Numbered from the stretch's first letter, positions 16,771 through 27,383 are shown. The stretch is DNA of 64,000 nucleotides from JAKACA01 sp049510975 (GCA_049510975.1 JBEKYM010000006.1:1-64000); one strand, 5' to 3'. A program made the numbers and translations. The notes: generated by a model from the letters alone, not told the origin.

Positions 16771-17631
16771 TCATTTGAGCCGGAGCGCCGCCGCCAGCTC
16801 GGCGTAACCCGCCGCCGGAAACGTGCCGTCCCCGCCCACGACCTGGATGCAGACGTGGTCGGCACCGGCGTCGCGGTGCTCGCGAAGGCGCCGTGCCACG
16901 ACCTCTGTCCGTCCCCAGGGGACGAGGGCGTCGACCAGGCGATCGCTGCCGCCGTTGCTGACGTCCTCCTCGGACCAGCCGGTGTTGCGGAGGTTGCGCA
17001 CGTAGTTCGGAAGCGTCAGGTACATCGCCATGTACGTACGGGCCGCCGCGCGAGCGGCGGCGGCGTCGGTCTCGAGCACGACGGCCACCTCCGGCGCCAG
17101 CACCGGGCCTTCACCGAGGATGTCACGGGCGAAGACCGTGTGCTCGACGGTGACGAAGTACGGGTGGACGCCGAGGGCCCGGTCTGCGCCGAGGCGAAGC
17201 ATCTTCGGCCCGAGCGCCGCCAACACGCGCCGGGCCTTCGGCACGGTCGGGCGGGCGGCGTCCAACTCGTCGAGAAACCCGATCATCTGCGTCAACGGCC
17301 GCTCATAGGTCATCCCGCTCCCGTCGATGAGGGGGGCGTGGCTGACACCGAGACCGAGCAGGAAGCGCCCGGGGTGACGAGCGTCGAGGGCGGTCACGGC
17401 CGATGCCAGCTCGGCCGCCGGCGTGAACCAGGAGTTGATGATGCCGCTGGCGACGTTGACGCGGGTCGTGGCGGCCAGCAGGCGCTCGAAGCGGCTCGAC
17501 ACGCCGGGCTTGAAGCCGCCCGACAGCCAGATCGTGCCGTATCCCAGGCGTTCCAGCTCGGCTGCGGCCGCGTCCATGCCGTCGCCTTCCTGCCAGCCGC
17601 TCCACCAGATCCCGAAGGCGCCAAGATTCAT
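16771..17631 (-). CDS. LLM-class F420-dependent oxidoreductase
   Basis: 286 aa, luciferase-like TIM barrel. The N-terminus LGAFGIWWSGWQEGDGMDAA and the block LERLGYGTIWLSGG are typical, as are ATTRVNVASGIINSWF and GRFLLGLGVSHAPLID, which line the F420 pocket in this family, and RTEVVARRLREHRDAGADHV near the end. It resembles the actinobacterial probable-F420-dependent group. The reduced deazaflavin F420 would be the hydride carrier; the substrate is unknown. It lies downstream of purF on the same strand (48-bp gap), without obvious functional link. Confidence 0.88.
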   Translation of the reverse strand: MNLGAFGIWWSGWQEGDGMDAAAAELERLGYGTIWLSGGFKPGVSSRFERLLAATTRVNVASGIINSWFTPAAELASAVTALDARHPGRFLLGLGVSHAPLIDGSGMTYERPLTQMIGFLDELDAARPTVPKARRVLAALGPKMLRLGADRALGVHPYFVTVEHTVFARDILGEGPVLAPEVAVVLETDAAAARAAARTYMAMYLTLPNYVRNLRNTGWSEEDVSNGGSDRLVDALVPWGRTEVVARRLREHRDAGADHVCIQVVGGDGTFPAAGYAELAAALRLK

Positions 17632-17679
17632 TCCGGTGAGGTTATGGGATCACCGCCCCTCGGCCTTCACCGGCCGGTG

Positions 17680-19092
17680 CTAGGACCCGGATGGGACCGG
17701 CGCCGGGTAGAGGCCCGTGAGGCAGGCCCGGCAGTAACCACTGCCCTCGGCGTCGGCGCCGACGGACGACATGAGGTTCCCGAGGGAGAGGTAGCCGAGC
17801 GAATCGGCCCCGACGTGGGCACAGACGTCGTCCTCCGACATACGAGCGGCGATCAGCTCCTCGCGCACCGGTGTGTCGATGCCGTAGTAGCAGGGCCAGG
17901 CGAACGGCGGCGACGAGATGCGCAGGTGCACCTCGCGGGCACCGGCGTCCCGGAGCATCTTCACGATCTCGCGCGTCGTCGTGCCCCGCACGATCGAGTC
18001 GTCGACGACGACGAGCCGCTTGCCGGCGATGCTGGAGCGGAGCGGGTTCAGCTTGCGGCGCACGCCGGAGACGCGGGCTTCGGGCGTCGGAGCGATGAAC
18101 GTCCGGCCGATGTAACGGTTCTTGATGAGCCCCTGGCCATAGGGGACGCCGCTGGCGAGGGCGTACCCCTCGGCCGCGGTGACGCCCGAGTCGGGGACGC
18201 CGATCACGAGATCGGCTTCGACCGGAGCCTGCTGGGCGAGCAGCTCGCCCATGCGGCGCCGCGTGGCGTAGACCTCGCGGCCGTCGAGCACCGAATCGGG
18301 GCGGGCGAAGTAGACGAACTCGAAGACGCACAGGCGCGCCTCGATCTCCGAAGCCGCGAAGGGGTGGAACGACTTCACGCCGCTCTCCCCGATGACGACC
18401 ATCTCGCCAGGATCGATCTCGCGGAGGAACTCGGCGCCGATCACCTCGAAGGCGGGCGACTCGGAGGCCACCACCCAGCCGCGCCGCTCCTGCCCGTCGA
18501 TGAAATAGACGAGCTCTCCGAGGCACAACGGACGAAACCCGTGCGGATCCCGCACCGCCACAAGTCGGGCGTCGTCGATGAGCCCGAGCGAGAACGCCCC
18601 TTCGAGCGTCGGCAGCACCTCCATGAGGGCGTCGATCAGGTGGGACTCGTGCGGCTCTGGATCGACCGGGAAGTGCCGAGCCAGCAGCTCGGCGACGAGG
18701 TCGCTGTCGGAGTTCATGACGCCGGGGAGCATGCCCGCCTCGGCCGTGAGCTCGGCGGTGTTGGTGAGGTTGCCGTTGTGGCCCAACGCAAAGCCGGTCG
18801 CCCCCACGGACCGGTACGCCGGCTGAGCGTTGTGCCAGGTGCTCGGGCCGGTCGTCGAGTAGCGCACGTGGCCGAGGGCGTGGTCTCCCTGGAGCGAGGA
18901 GAGCGTGCGCTCGTCGAAGACGGCGGCGACGAGGCCCATGTCCTTCACGACGGTCATCGTCTGGCCGTCGCTCACGGCCATGCCGGCGGACTCCTGCCCG
19001 CGATGCTGGAGGGCGAAGAGCCCGTCGAAGGTGAGTTTGGCCACATGCGCTCCGGGCGCATACACGCCGAAGACGCCACAGGCTTCCTTCAC
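17680..19092 (-). CDS. purF: amidophosphoribosyltransferase (PurF)
   Basis: 470 aa from GTG at 19092, chosen because the sequence VKEACGVFGVYAPG then places the catalytic Cys just after a short propeptide, as in the B. subtilis-type enzyme. The class II glutaminase domain has QHRGQESAG and HVRYSTTGPS; the phosphoribosyltransferase domain has the PRPP loop VVVDDSIVRGTTT. Cys residues in CVFEFVYFA, PCYYGID and YCRAC match the four ligands of a 4Fe-4S cluster. It catalyses the first step of purine synthesis (PRPP + Gln to phosphoribosylamine). It is divergent from the PHP gene. Confidence 0.96.
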   Translation of the reverse strand: MKEACGVFGVYAPGAHVAKLTFDGLFALQHRGQESAGMAVSDGQTMTVVKDMGLVAAVFDERTLSSLQGDHALGHVRYSTTGPSTWHNAQPAYRSVGATGFALGHNGNLTNTAELTAEAGMLPGVMNSDSDLVAELLARHFPVDPEPHESHLIDALMEVLPTLEGAFSLGLIDDARLVAVRDPHGFRPLCLGELVYFIDGQERRGWVVASESPAFEVIGAEFLREIDPGEMVVIGESGVKSFHPFAASEIEARLCVFEFVYFARPDSVLDGREVYATRRRMGELLAQQAPVEADLVIGVPDSGVTAAEGYALASGVPYGQGLIKNRYIGRTFIAPTPEARVSGVRRKLNPLRSSIAGKRLVVVDDSIVRGTTTREIVKMLRDAGAREVHLRISSPPFAWPCYYGIDTPVREELIAARMSEDDVCAHVGADSLGYLSLGNLMSSVGADAEGSGYCRACLTGLYPAPVPSGS

Positions 19093-19183
19093 GGTGCCAT
19101 TCTGCCACCGGACACTCGCCGGCCGGGCCGGTACGCTCTGGCCGCCAGCGTCTTCCGCCCCGGAAGGGATCCGAAGCACCACG

Positions 19184-20020
19184 ATGATCGACCTCCACAC
19201 CCACTCCACGTGCTCCGACGGCTCCGACTCCCCGGCGCGCATCGTCGAGCTCGCCTCCGCCGCCGGCTGCAGCGCCGTCGCCCTCACCGACCACGACGGT
19301 CTCTCGGGCATCGAGGTCGCACGGGGGCGGGCCGCCGAGCTCGGGGTGGAGTTCGTGGCGGGTTGTGAGGTGTCGTGCCGTTTCTCTCCGGGGACCCAGC
19401 ACGTGCTCTGCTACTTCGCCGAGCCCGGCGAGGGCCCGCTGCAGGACCAGCTCGAGCGCCTCCGCTCCGACCGCGACACCCGCAACGACCGGCTCATCGC
19501 CCGCCTGAACGAGCTCGGCATCCCGATCACCGAGGAGATGCTCCGCCAGGAGGCCGGCGACGCCACCCTCGGGCGGCCCCACTTCGCCGCCGTCCTCGTG
19601 CGCCTCGGCGCCGTCGAGTCGTACCAGGACGCCTTCGACCGGCTCCTCGCCAAAGGCGGGCCGGCCTACTTCCCGAAAGCCTTCATCGACGCCCCGACCA
19701 CGATCGCCGCTGCCCGCGGTTCGGGCGCCCTCGCCGTGCTCGCCCACCCGTTGTCACTCGGGCTCGAGCCGGCCGAGCTCGAGCGACAGGTCGCCGAGCT
19801 GGCCGAGGCCGGGCTGGCCGGCATGGAGTGCTGGTACGGGCGCTACTCGCCGGAGGAGCGACAGGGTCTCGTCGACATCGCCCACCGGTACGGCCTCGTC
19901 GCGACCGGCGGCTCTGACTTTCACGGCACCTACAAGCCCGACCTCAGCGTCGGCACCGGAAAGGGGGACCTCAACGTGCCCGAGAGCGCACTTGCGGAGC
20001 TGACGGCGAGGCGGCCATGA
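19184..20020 (+). CDS. PHP-domain metallo-phosphoesterase (RNase AM/TrpH-like)
   Basis: 278 aa from ATG at 19184, which begins the family sequence MIDLHTHSTCSDGSDSPA; the frame stays open upstream across purF but is not coding there. Metal ligands of the PHP site are visible in DLHTHSTCSDG, LTDHDG, AGCEVS, LAHPLS and GGSDFHG. E. coli homologues (YciV, RNase AM) trim 5' RNA ends and hydrolyse 3',5'-nucleoside bisphosphates, needing Mn. The last 4 bp (ATGA) overlap the GH3 gene, indicating translational coupling to an enzyme with no obvious link in function. Confidence 0.88.
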   Translation: MIDLHTHSTCSDGSDSPARIVELASAAGCSAVALTDHDGLSGIEVARGRAAELGVEFVAGCEVSCRFSPGTQHVLCYFAEPGEGPLQDQLERLRSDRDTRNDRLIARLNELGIPITEEMLRQEAGDATLGRPHFAAVLVRLGAVESYQDAFDRLLAKGGPAYFPKAFIDAPTTIAAARGSGALAVLAHPLSLGLEPAELERQVAELAEAGLAGMECWYGRYSPEERQGLVDIAHRYGLVATGGSDFHGTYKPDLSVGTGKGDLNVPESALAELTARRP

Positions 20021-22557
20021 CGGCCGTTGCACCGGCATCATCGGAGCAGCCGGCCTCATCGGAGTGGATCGAATCCCTCCTCGCCGAGCTCACCTTGGAC
20101 GAGAAGGTCCTGCTGCTCGGAGGCGCCGACTTCTGGCACACGCCGCCCGTCGCCCGCCTCGGCATCCCGGCGCTGCAGCTGTCCGACGGCCCCTCGGGTG
20201 CACGGGGCGAGCAGTCGGTCGGCACGACATCGGTGTCGTTCCCTTGCGGCTCGGCAATCGGAGCGACGTTCGACACCGAAGCTGCCGCCAAGCTGGGCGC
20301 CGCTCTTGCCGACGAGTGCCTCGACCGCGGCATCCATGTGCTCCTCGGCCCGACGGTGAACCTGCACCGCCACCCGCTCGGTGGGCGCCACTTCGAGTGC
20401 TACTCCGAGGATCCGACGCTGTCGGCCCGCCTCGCCGTCGCCTACGTGCGGGCGCTGCAGGCTCGGGGAGTCGCCGCCACCGTCAAGCACTTCGTCGCCA
20501 ACGACACCGAGTTCCAGCGGCACACGATCAGCTCCGACGTGGCCGAACGGGCGCTGAGGGAGCTCTACCACGTGCCCTTCGAGGCGACCGTGCACGACGC
20601 CGACGCCTGGGCCGTCATGTCGTCCTACAACAAGATCAACGGCACCTACGCGGCCGAGCACGAGACGCTGCTGGCGGGGACGTTGCGGGGGGACTGGGGC
20701 TTTGGCGGGGCCGTCATCTCCGACTGGTTCGGGACCCAGAGCACGGCGCCGTCGGCGATCGCCGGCCTCGACCTCGAGATGCCCGGTCCGCCCGTTCACT
20801 ACGGCAGCGCCCTCATCGAAGCCGCCGAGTCGGGCGAAGTCCCGCTCGAGGTCATCGACGACCACGTCCGCCGCCTCCTCACCCTCGCAATTCGCACAGG
20901 CGCTCTGAGCCCCACCGGCGACGACGGCGACGGCGCCTGGGCGCGTCCCCCTGCCACGACGACGGTCGCCGAGCGGCGAGCGGTCGCTCGTGAGCTCGTC
21001 TCCTCGAGCTTCGTGCTGCTGAAGAACGAGGGACCAGTGCTCCCCCTCGAGCTCGCGCCCGGCCAGACCCTGGCGGTCATCGGGCCGAACGCCATGGGCA
21101 CGGCCATCCAGGGGGGCGGGAGCGCCCGGGTCAACCCCGAGGCCGTCCGCTCCGTCTTCCAGGCGCTCCATGACCGCCTCACGCCGACGGGCGTGCACGT
21201 CGTGCACGAGCGCGGCTGCATCACCTGGTCGAGCACGCCGGCGCTCGAGGGCGCCTTTCGGCTCGAGTACTTCGCCGGCACCGGCTTCGACGCCGAGGAC
21301 TTCGACCCGGTCGTTCGCCACACCGACGTCGCCCGTCTCGGCTCGTTCACCTGGCTCGGCTCCCCTCGGTCCACCGACTCCGGCCTCAGCACCGGCGACT
21401 GGGTCATGCGGGCATACGTCACGGTCGTGCCCGAAGACGACGGCCTCTGGACGTTCTCGCTCGCCCAGGTGGGCACGGCCCGACTGCTCGTCGACGGCGC
21501 CGTCGTGGTCGATGCGCGAGGTGAGCAGGCGAGGGGGAAGGGTTTCTTCGGGTTCGGGTCGGAGGAGGTCTTCGGCGCGGTCGAGCTCCAGCAGGGCCGG
21601 CCGCATGAAGTCGTGATCGAGTACAGCAAACAAGCCGGCATGCCCCTCGGCGGCATCGTGATCGGTGCCATCCCGCCAGTTGCGAGCGACGACGAGCTGC
21701 TGCGGCGGGCTGAGATGCTCGCCTCCAAGGCCGATGCCGTCGTCTGTGTGCTCGGCACGTCGGCGGAGTGGGAGACCGAGGGCCACGACCGCAGCTCCAT
21801 GGACCTGCCCGGCTTGCAGGACCAGCTCGTGCGCCGGCTCGTGCTCGCCAACGCACGCACTTGTGTTCTCGTGAACGCCGGTTCCCCGGTCACGATGGAC
21901 TGGGCCGACGATGTCGCAGCCCTTGGGCAGATCTGGTTCGCCGGCGAGCAGGCCGGCGAGGGCGTCACCGATGTCCTCCTCGGCGAGGCCGACCCGGGAG
22001 GGCGCCTCCCCACGACGGTGCCGCGGCGTCTCGAGGACACGCCGGCGTTCCCCTACTACCCGGGCAGCGACGGCCACGCTCCCTACGGCGAGGGCCTCCT
22101 CGTCGGGTACCGGCACTACGACACGAGGTTCGTAGAGCCGCGTTTCGCCTTCGGTGAGGGCCTCTCCTTCACCACCTTCGCCCTCTCGGACCTCGAGGTC
22201 CGCGTCGTCGGATCGATCGGGAGCGAGCCGCTCCATCCCGGCTTCGAAGGTCCCGCGCTCGTACGTGTCGAGGTCACCTTGCACAACACCGGGAACCGGA
22301 CCGGCAGCGACGTCGTGCAGGTCTACGTGCACCGTCTCGACCGTCGATCGGACGAGCCCGAGCAGCAGCTGCGAGCCTTCGAGAAGCTCTCGCTCGGGGC
22401 GGGCTCCAGCCGCCAGCTCGTCTTCGAGCTGACCGAGCGGGACTTCGCCGGCTATCACGAAGACCGTGGCTTCGTCGTCGAGCCAGGACGTTACGAGGTC
22501 CGCGTCGGCCGGTCGTCACGGGCCATCGCCCAGGTGATGCTCGTGGAGCTGGGCTGA
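20017..22557 (+). CDS. beta-glucosidase-type glycoside hydrolase, GH3 with PA14 insert
   Basis: 846 aa. The GH3 barrel ends with nucleophile Asp236 in VISDWFGTQS, and substrate-binding KHFVANDTEFQRH is present. The second alpha/beta domain is interrupted by a PA14 module at about residues 410-555 (FRLEYFAGTGFDAEDF, then DDGLWTFSLAQVGTARLLVDG). A C-terminal fibronectin III-like domain carries NTGNRTGSDVVQVYV. This architecture matches bacterial beta-glucosidases acting on short beta-glucosides. No signal peptide is seen, so it is probably cytosolic. It overlaps the PHP gene by ATGA. Confidence 0.93.
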   Translation: MTAVAPASSEQPASSEWIESLLAELTLDEKVLLLGGADFWHTPPVARLGIPALQLSDGPSGARGEQSVGTTSVSFPCGSAIGATFDTEAAAKLGAALADECLDRGIHVLLGPTVNLHRHPLGGRHFECYSEDPTLSARLAVAYVRALQARGVAATVKHFVANDTEFQRHTISSDVAERALRELYHVPFEATVHDADAWAVMSSYNKINGTYAAEHETLLAGTLRGDWGFGGAVISDWFGTQSTAPSAIAGLDLEMPGPPVHYGSALIEAAESGEVPLEVIDDHVRRLLTLAIRTGALSPTGDDGDGAWARPPATTTVAERRAVARELVSSSFVLLKNEGPVLPLELAPGQTLAVIGPNAMGTAIQGGGSARVNPEAVRSVFQALHDRLTPTGVHVVHERGCITWSSTPALEGAFRLEYFAGTGFDAEDFDPVVRHTDVARLGSFTWLGSPRSTDSGLSTGDWVMRAYVTVVPEDDGLWTFSLAQVGTARLLVDGAVVVDARGEQARGKGFFGFGSEEVFGAVELQQGRPHEVVIEYSKQAGMPLGGIVIGAIPPVASDDELLRRAEMLASKADAVVCVLGTSAEWETEGHDRSSMDLPGLQDQLVRRLVLANARTCVLVNAGSPVTMDWADDVAALGQIWFAGEQAGEGVTDVLLGEADPGGRLPTTVPRRLEDTPAFPYYPGSDGHAPYGEGLLVGYRHYDTRFVEPRFAFGEGLSFTTFALSDLEVRVVGSIGSEPLHPGFEGPALVRVEVTLHNTGNRTGSDVVQVYVHRLDRRSDEPEQQLRAFEKLSLGAGSSRQLVFELTERDFAGYHEDRGFVVEPGRYEVRVGRSSRAIAQVMLVELG

Positions 22558-22564
22558 GCTCAGG

Positions 22565-23020
22565 TCAGGGCCTCGGCGTGAGATCGAGATCGCGGGGTGG
22601 ATCCTCCGGCACTCTCCAGACGAGAAACCCCTTCTCGAACTCCTCGTGGTACCGGTTGGTCGCGGTCACGACGGCGCCATAGACCTCGTCGAAACGCTCC
22701 CACTCCTCCGCCTCGATCACCCCGCGCAAGGCGGCCATCTCCTCGGCGATGAAGCGCTGGGTGGCGTCGAAGTACTTCGGTCGTACGACGATCGAGGTCT
22801 TCAGGATCTTGGTCGCCTCCGACAGCTGATAGCGGGCGAGCTGGCGGTTGCGAGCCACGCCGGCGTGGTAGCACTTCCACATCCGGTCGGCGATCTCGAC
22901 CATCAACCGTGCCATACCGGGCTGGATGGCGGCGAGCTCGTCGAGGGTGAGCTCCGCCTTGCCGTTGTTGGCGAGATGCGTGTGGTCGGGGGCGCTCTGG
23001 GCGCCGGGCGTGTCCGTCAT
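22565..23020 (-). CDS. conserved-looking hypothetical protein
   Basis: 151 aa, no family recognised. The protein appears alpha-helical and soluble, with no signal peptide or membrane segment. Notable stretches are GMARLMVEIADRMWKCYHAG and EEMAALRGVIEAEEWERFDE. AGGAGG is placed 8 nt before the ATG at 23020, and codon choice matches neighbours, so it is very likely real. It is divergent from tdh (about 125 bp between starts) and convergent with the GH3 gene (7-bp gap). Context gives no function. Confidence 0.72.
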   Translation of the reverse strand: MTDTPGAQSAPDHTHLANNGKAELTLDELAAIQPGMARLMVEIADRMWKCYHAGVARNRQLARYQLSEATKILKTSIVVRPKYFDATQRFIAEEMAALRGVIEAEEWERFDEVYGAVVTATNRYHEEFEKGFLVWRVPEDPPRDLDLTPRP

Positions 23021-23084
23021 GACGAGAGCCTCCTGGCGTCGCTCCGGTCAGCGACCCGCTGAGGTTACCGGCGCGAGGGCGCGC

Positions 23085-23118
23085 TACATTGCCGCGCATG
23101 AAGGTCTTCGGTGCCTGA
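23085..23118 (+). promoter_or_regulatory. candidate leaderless promoter with a 6-residue leader ORF ahead of tdh
   Basis: TACATT (23085-23090), 7 nt before an ATG at 23098, fits a TANNNT -10 box for a leaderless mRNA. The ATG opens a six-codon frame (MKVFGA, TGA at 23116-23118). It is in the same frame as tdh, whose GTG lies 28 bp further on without a Shine-Dalgarno. No clear -35 box. Confidence 0.35.
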
Positions 23119-23145
23119 GGCCCGCGGCTCTGCGACGGCATCGCC

Positions 23146-24177
23146 GTGAGGGCGCTCGTGAAAGCCCGCGGCGAGGCGGGGCTCTGGATGCAGGACGTGC
23201 CCGAGCCGGTCGTCGGGCGTGACGACGTCCTGATTCGCGTGCTGCGCACGGGCATCTGCGGGACCGACCTCCACATCTACGAGTGGGACGGCTGGGCACA
23301 GCAGAACGTCCCGGTGCCCCTCGTCGTCGGCCACGAGTTCGTCGGCGAGATCGCCGAGCTCGGTGCCGACGTCACCGACCTCGCCGTCGGGGATCTCGTG
23401 AGCGGGGAGGGCCACCTCGTGTGCGGCCGCTGCCGCAACTGCATGGCCGGGCGGCGCGTGCAGTGCTCGCGTACCGCCAGCGTCGGCGTCAACCACGCCG
23501 GCGCCTTCGCCGACTACATCGCCATCCCCGCCGGCAATGTCTGGCGCCACACCGAGGGCATCGACCTCGACGTGGCGGCGATCTTCGACCCCCTCGGCAA
23601 CGCCGTGCACACGGCGCTGGCGTTCCCGGTGCTCGGCGAGGACGTGCTCGTGACCGGTGCGGGCCCGATCGGCATCATGGCTGCCCTCGTGGCCCGGCAT
23701 GCCGGCGCCCGCTACATCGTCATCAGCGACCCGTCCTCCTACCGGCGTGAGCTCGCCCGCTCCGTCGGTGTCACCCTCGCCGTCGATCCCCGCACGACCT
23801 CCCTGTCCGCGGCGATGGAAGGTTTGGGGATGCGGGAGGGTTTCGACGTCGGGTTCGAGATGTCGGGCAAGGGATCGGCGCTCGCCTCGATGCTCGAAAC
23901 GATGTGCCACGGCGGCAAGATCGCCATGCTCGGGTTGCCCAACGAGGACTTCGCCATCAACTGGGGCCACCTCGTCGTCAACATGATCACGCTGAAGGGC
24001 ATCTACGGCCGCGAGATGTTCGAGACCTGGTACTGGATGTCGGTCTTCGTGAACAACGGCCTCGATGTCTCGCCGGTGATCACCCACCGCTTTGCGGCCG
24101 AGGAGTTCGCCAGCGCCTTCGACGTCGTGAAGGCGGCCGAGTGCGGCAAGGTCGTGCTCTCCTGGGCCGACCGCTGA
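23146..24177 (+). CDS. tdh: L-threonine 3-dehydrogenase (zinc MDR type)
   Basis: 343 aa from GTG at 23146, where homology begins (RALVKARGEAGLWMQDVPEP). Catalytic zinc ligands are in GICGTDLHIYEWD and GHEFVGEI; the structural zinc lobe reads CGRCRNCMAGRRVQC. The Rossmann motif is VLVTGAGPIGIMAAL. The block NEDFAINWGHLVVNMITLKGI is characteristic of threonine dehydrogenases rather than alcohol or sorbitol dehydrogenases. It oxidises L-threonine to 2-amino-3-ketobutyrate with NAD+. kbl follows 33 bp downstream, completing the pathway to glycine and acetyl-CoA. Confidence 0.95.
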   Translation: MRALVKARGEAGLWMQDVPEPVVGRDDVLIRVLRTGICGTDLHIYEWDGWAQQNVPVPLVVGHEFVGEIAELGADVTDLAVGDLVSGEGHLVCGRCRNCMAGRRVQCSRTASVGVNHAGAFADYIAIPAGNVWRHTEGIDLDVAAIFDPLGNAVHTALAFPVLGEDVLVTGAGPIGIMAALVARHAGARYIVISDPSSYRRELARSVGVTLAVDPRTTSLSAAMEGLGMREGFDVGFEMSGKGSALASMLETMCHGGKIAMLGLPNEDFAINWGHLVVNMITLKGIYGREMFETWYWMSVFVNNGLDVSPVITHRFAAEEFASAFDVVKAAECGKVVLSWADR

Positions 24178-24210
24178 CGCCGGCGTTGCCAATCGACAAA
24201 GGAGCCCGCC

Positions 24211-25389
<1,179 letters not shown>

Positions 25390-25391
25390 GA

Positions 25392-25405
25392 CTCGCGCAC
25401 GCGAG
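25392..25405 (+). terminator. weak hairpin after kbl
   Basis: CTCGC/GCGAG with a GCAC loop starts 3 bp after the kbl stop. There is no T-tract, so it is only a possible terminator of the tdh-kbl transcript. The rest of the 136-bp gap to the convergent amidohydrolase holds nothing recognisable. Confidence 0.3.
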
Positions 25406-25525
25406 CCGCCAACTCACCTGTTGCCGACGGTTTGGCGGCGCGCAGAGGACGAAACCCTGCCCCGCCGGCATGCAGTGTCCAGCCCTTTGGGCCGGCCCCG
25501 GAGCCTCGGAGCGACCTCGCCGGCC

Positions 25526-27235
25526 TCAAGCCCGCACGAGCCGCCCAGGTCGAGCTCCGGTGGCCTCGCCGTCCTCGAAGGTGACCTCGCCAGCGACGAT
25601 CGTGTAGTGGTACCCGTCCACGTGCTGCACGAGCCGCCGGCCGCCGGCTGGAAGGTCATGCACCATGCGGGGGGCGTGCAGTACCAAGCCGTCGAGGTCG
25701 ACGATGTTGAGATCGGCACGCTTGCCGACGGCGACGGTGCCCCGGTCGTTGAGGCCGTACGCCTCCGCCGTGCGACCGGTCTGGAGGGCGACGGCGACTT
25801 CGAGGGACAGGCGCTCGCCCCGAGAGCGGTCCCGCACCCAGTGGGTGAGCAGGTAGGTGGGCATGCTGGCGTCGCAGATGAGCCCGCAGTGAGCGCCACC
25901 GTCGGAGAGGCCGAGGATCGTGCGCGGGTGGGTGATCATCTCCCGGATGGCCTCGTGATCGCGATCGACGTAGCTGGCAAGGGGGGCGAACAGCAAGGCG
26001 GTCCCGCCGTCGCCGAGCATCCAGTCGAGCACCACGGCCTGGGGTGATCGGTGCTCGCGCTCGGCCACGGAGGCGGCGCTCGACGACGGCGGGGGCTCGT
26101 AGTCCGGCGGGTCACCGAGGAGGAACATCTGCTCCCAGCGGGACATGAGGGTGCGGGCGATGAGGTTGGCCGTCGCGGGCTCGTCGGCGAGCAGCCTGGC
26201 GCGGCCTTCGGGTGACGACAGCGCCGCCACGCGCTCGACGAGTGGCAGATCGGCCAGGGCCCGGTAGGCGGGGTGAGTGATGAACGGGTGCAGCGAGGAC
26301 TGGAACCCGAAGAGCATGCCCGTCGGGCGGCAGGCGACTTGGGGCGTGATCCGGACACCTTCGGCCGCCAGCGTCTCGGCGTCTGCCAAGGCGTCCCGGT
26401 AGCCCAGCGGGTTGAAGGGCGTCTGAGCGAGCCCGTAGGTGACGCGGGCGCCCGTGCGGCGGCTCAGCTCGATCATCCAGTTGCGTTCTGCCTCGAGCCC
26501 TGGCTGGTCGGTCACGACTTCGAAGACACCGTGTCCTGTTTCGCCGAGGGCCTCACCGATGGCGAGCAGTTCGTCCGCCGGGGCGGCCGTCCCCGGGACG
26601 AGCCCGTGGACGGAGCGGTGGAGGACCGTTCGGGAGGTCGTGACGCCGATCGCTCCGGCGGCAAGGCCGTCACGAACCGCACGAGCCATGGCGGCGACTT
26701 CGTCGGCCGTCGCATCCTCGTGTGCTCGGTCTCCCATCACGTAAGCGCGCACGGCAGCGTGCGGGACCTGGGCGGCGATGTCCATGACACGAGGCGTGCG
26801 GTCGAGCGCATCGAGGTACTCCGGAAACGTCTCCCAGTCCCAGCTGATGCCTTCGTGCAGCGCCGTGCCGGGGATGTCCTCGACACCCTCCATCAGCTCG
26901 ATGAGGAAATCCTGGGTCCCTGGCTTCACCGGAGCAAAACCCACACCGCAGTTCCCCATCACGACCGTCGTGACGCCATGCCAACTCGAGGGCGTCATCT
27001 CCGGGTCCCAGGTGGCCTGCCCGTCGTAGTGGGTGTGGATGTCCACCCAGCCGGGCGCCAGCAGTTGGCCATCGGCGTCGATCTGGCGCCGGCCCCCGCC
27101 GACGTCGCCGGCGCCGCCGCCCTCGAGCTCGACGATCTCGCTGACGAGACCGTCGTCGACGGCAACGTCGGCCATCCGCGCCGGACCGCCCGTGCCGTCC
27201 ACCAACTTGGCATTGCGGATGACGAGATCGTGCAT
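25526..27235 (-). CDS. N-acyl-D-amino-acid deacylase-like amidohydrolase
   Basis: 569 aa. The N-terminus LVIRNAKLVDGTGGPARMAD and the metal site APGWVDIHTHYDGQ are typical of the D-aminoacylase branch of the amidohydrolase superfamily; GVTTVVMGNCGVGFAPV follows with the cysteine often bridging the metals. The C-terminal Asp is in GLSDGGAHCGLICDAS, and the final beta-sandwich has GKRADLNIVDLDGL. Members hydrolyse N-acyl-D-amino acids or related cyclic amides; exact substrate unknown. It lies downstream of an aldehyde dehydrogenase on the same strand with a 134-bp gap. Confidence 0.88.
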   Translation of the reverse strand: MHDLVIRNAKLVDGTGGPARMADVAVDDGLVSEIVELEGGGAGDVGGGRRQIDADGQLLAPGWVDIHTHYDGQATWDPEMTPSSWHGVTTVVMGNCGVGFAPVKPGTQDFLIELMEGVEDIPGTALHEGISWDWETFPEYLDALDRTPRVMDIAAQVPHAAVRAYVMGDRAHEDATADEVAAMARAVRDGLAAGAIGVTTSRTVLHRSVHGLVPGTAAPADELLAIGEALGETGHGVFEVVTDQPGLEAERNWMIELSRRTGARVTYGLAQTPFNPLGYRDALADAETLAAEGVRITPQVACRPTGMLFGFQSSLHPFITHPAYRALADLPLVERVAALSSPEGRARLLADEPATANLIARTLMSRWEQMFLLGDPPDYEPPPSSSAASVAEREHRSPQAVVLDWMLGDGGTALLFAPLASYVDRDHEAIREMITHPRTILGLSDGGAHCGLICDASMPTYLLTHWVRDRSRGERLSLEVAVALQTGRTAEAYGLNDRGTVAVGKRADLNIVDLDGLVLHAPRMVHDLPAGGRRLVQHVDGYHYTIVAGEVTFEDGEATGARPGRLVRA

Positions 27236-27344
27236 GGTGGCTGTTCCCCCGGATCAAGGATCAAAAGTGTCGAGCGTGAGGCCGACCGACAGCCTGAAGT
27301 CTGCCCGCTTCGGAGCTTGGTTGCTGACGGTCTCCGGCTACGCC

Positions 27345-27383
27345 CAGGCGCCGGTCACGCAGGCGCCGGTCACGCAGGCGCCG
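27345..27383 (+). repeat. 15-bp tandem repeat, 2.6 copies
   Basis: CAGGCGCCGGTCACG occurs at 27345-27359 and 27360-27374, with a partial copy CAGGCGCCG at 27375-27383. It spans the stop codon of the aldehyde dehydrogenase gene (27370-27372, minus strand) and the gap beyond it, and so may vary in copy number without harming the enzyme. Confidence 0.9.

Noticed and set aside
16855..19368. An 837-residue open frame on the plus strand opposite purF and the LLM gene
   Set aside because: Arg/Gly/His-rich composition typical of an antisense frame in GC-rich DNA; the minus-strand genes have complete catalytic motifs.
20056..22458. An 800-residue minus-strand frame opposite the GH3 gene
   Set aside because: Shadow frame; the plus strand encodes a complete GH3 enzyme with all domains.
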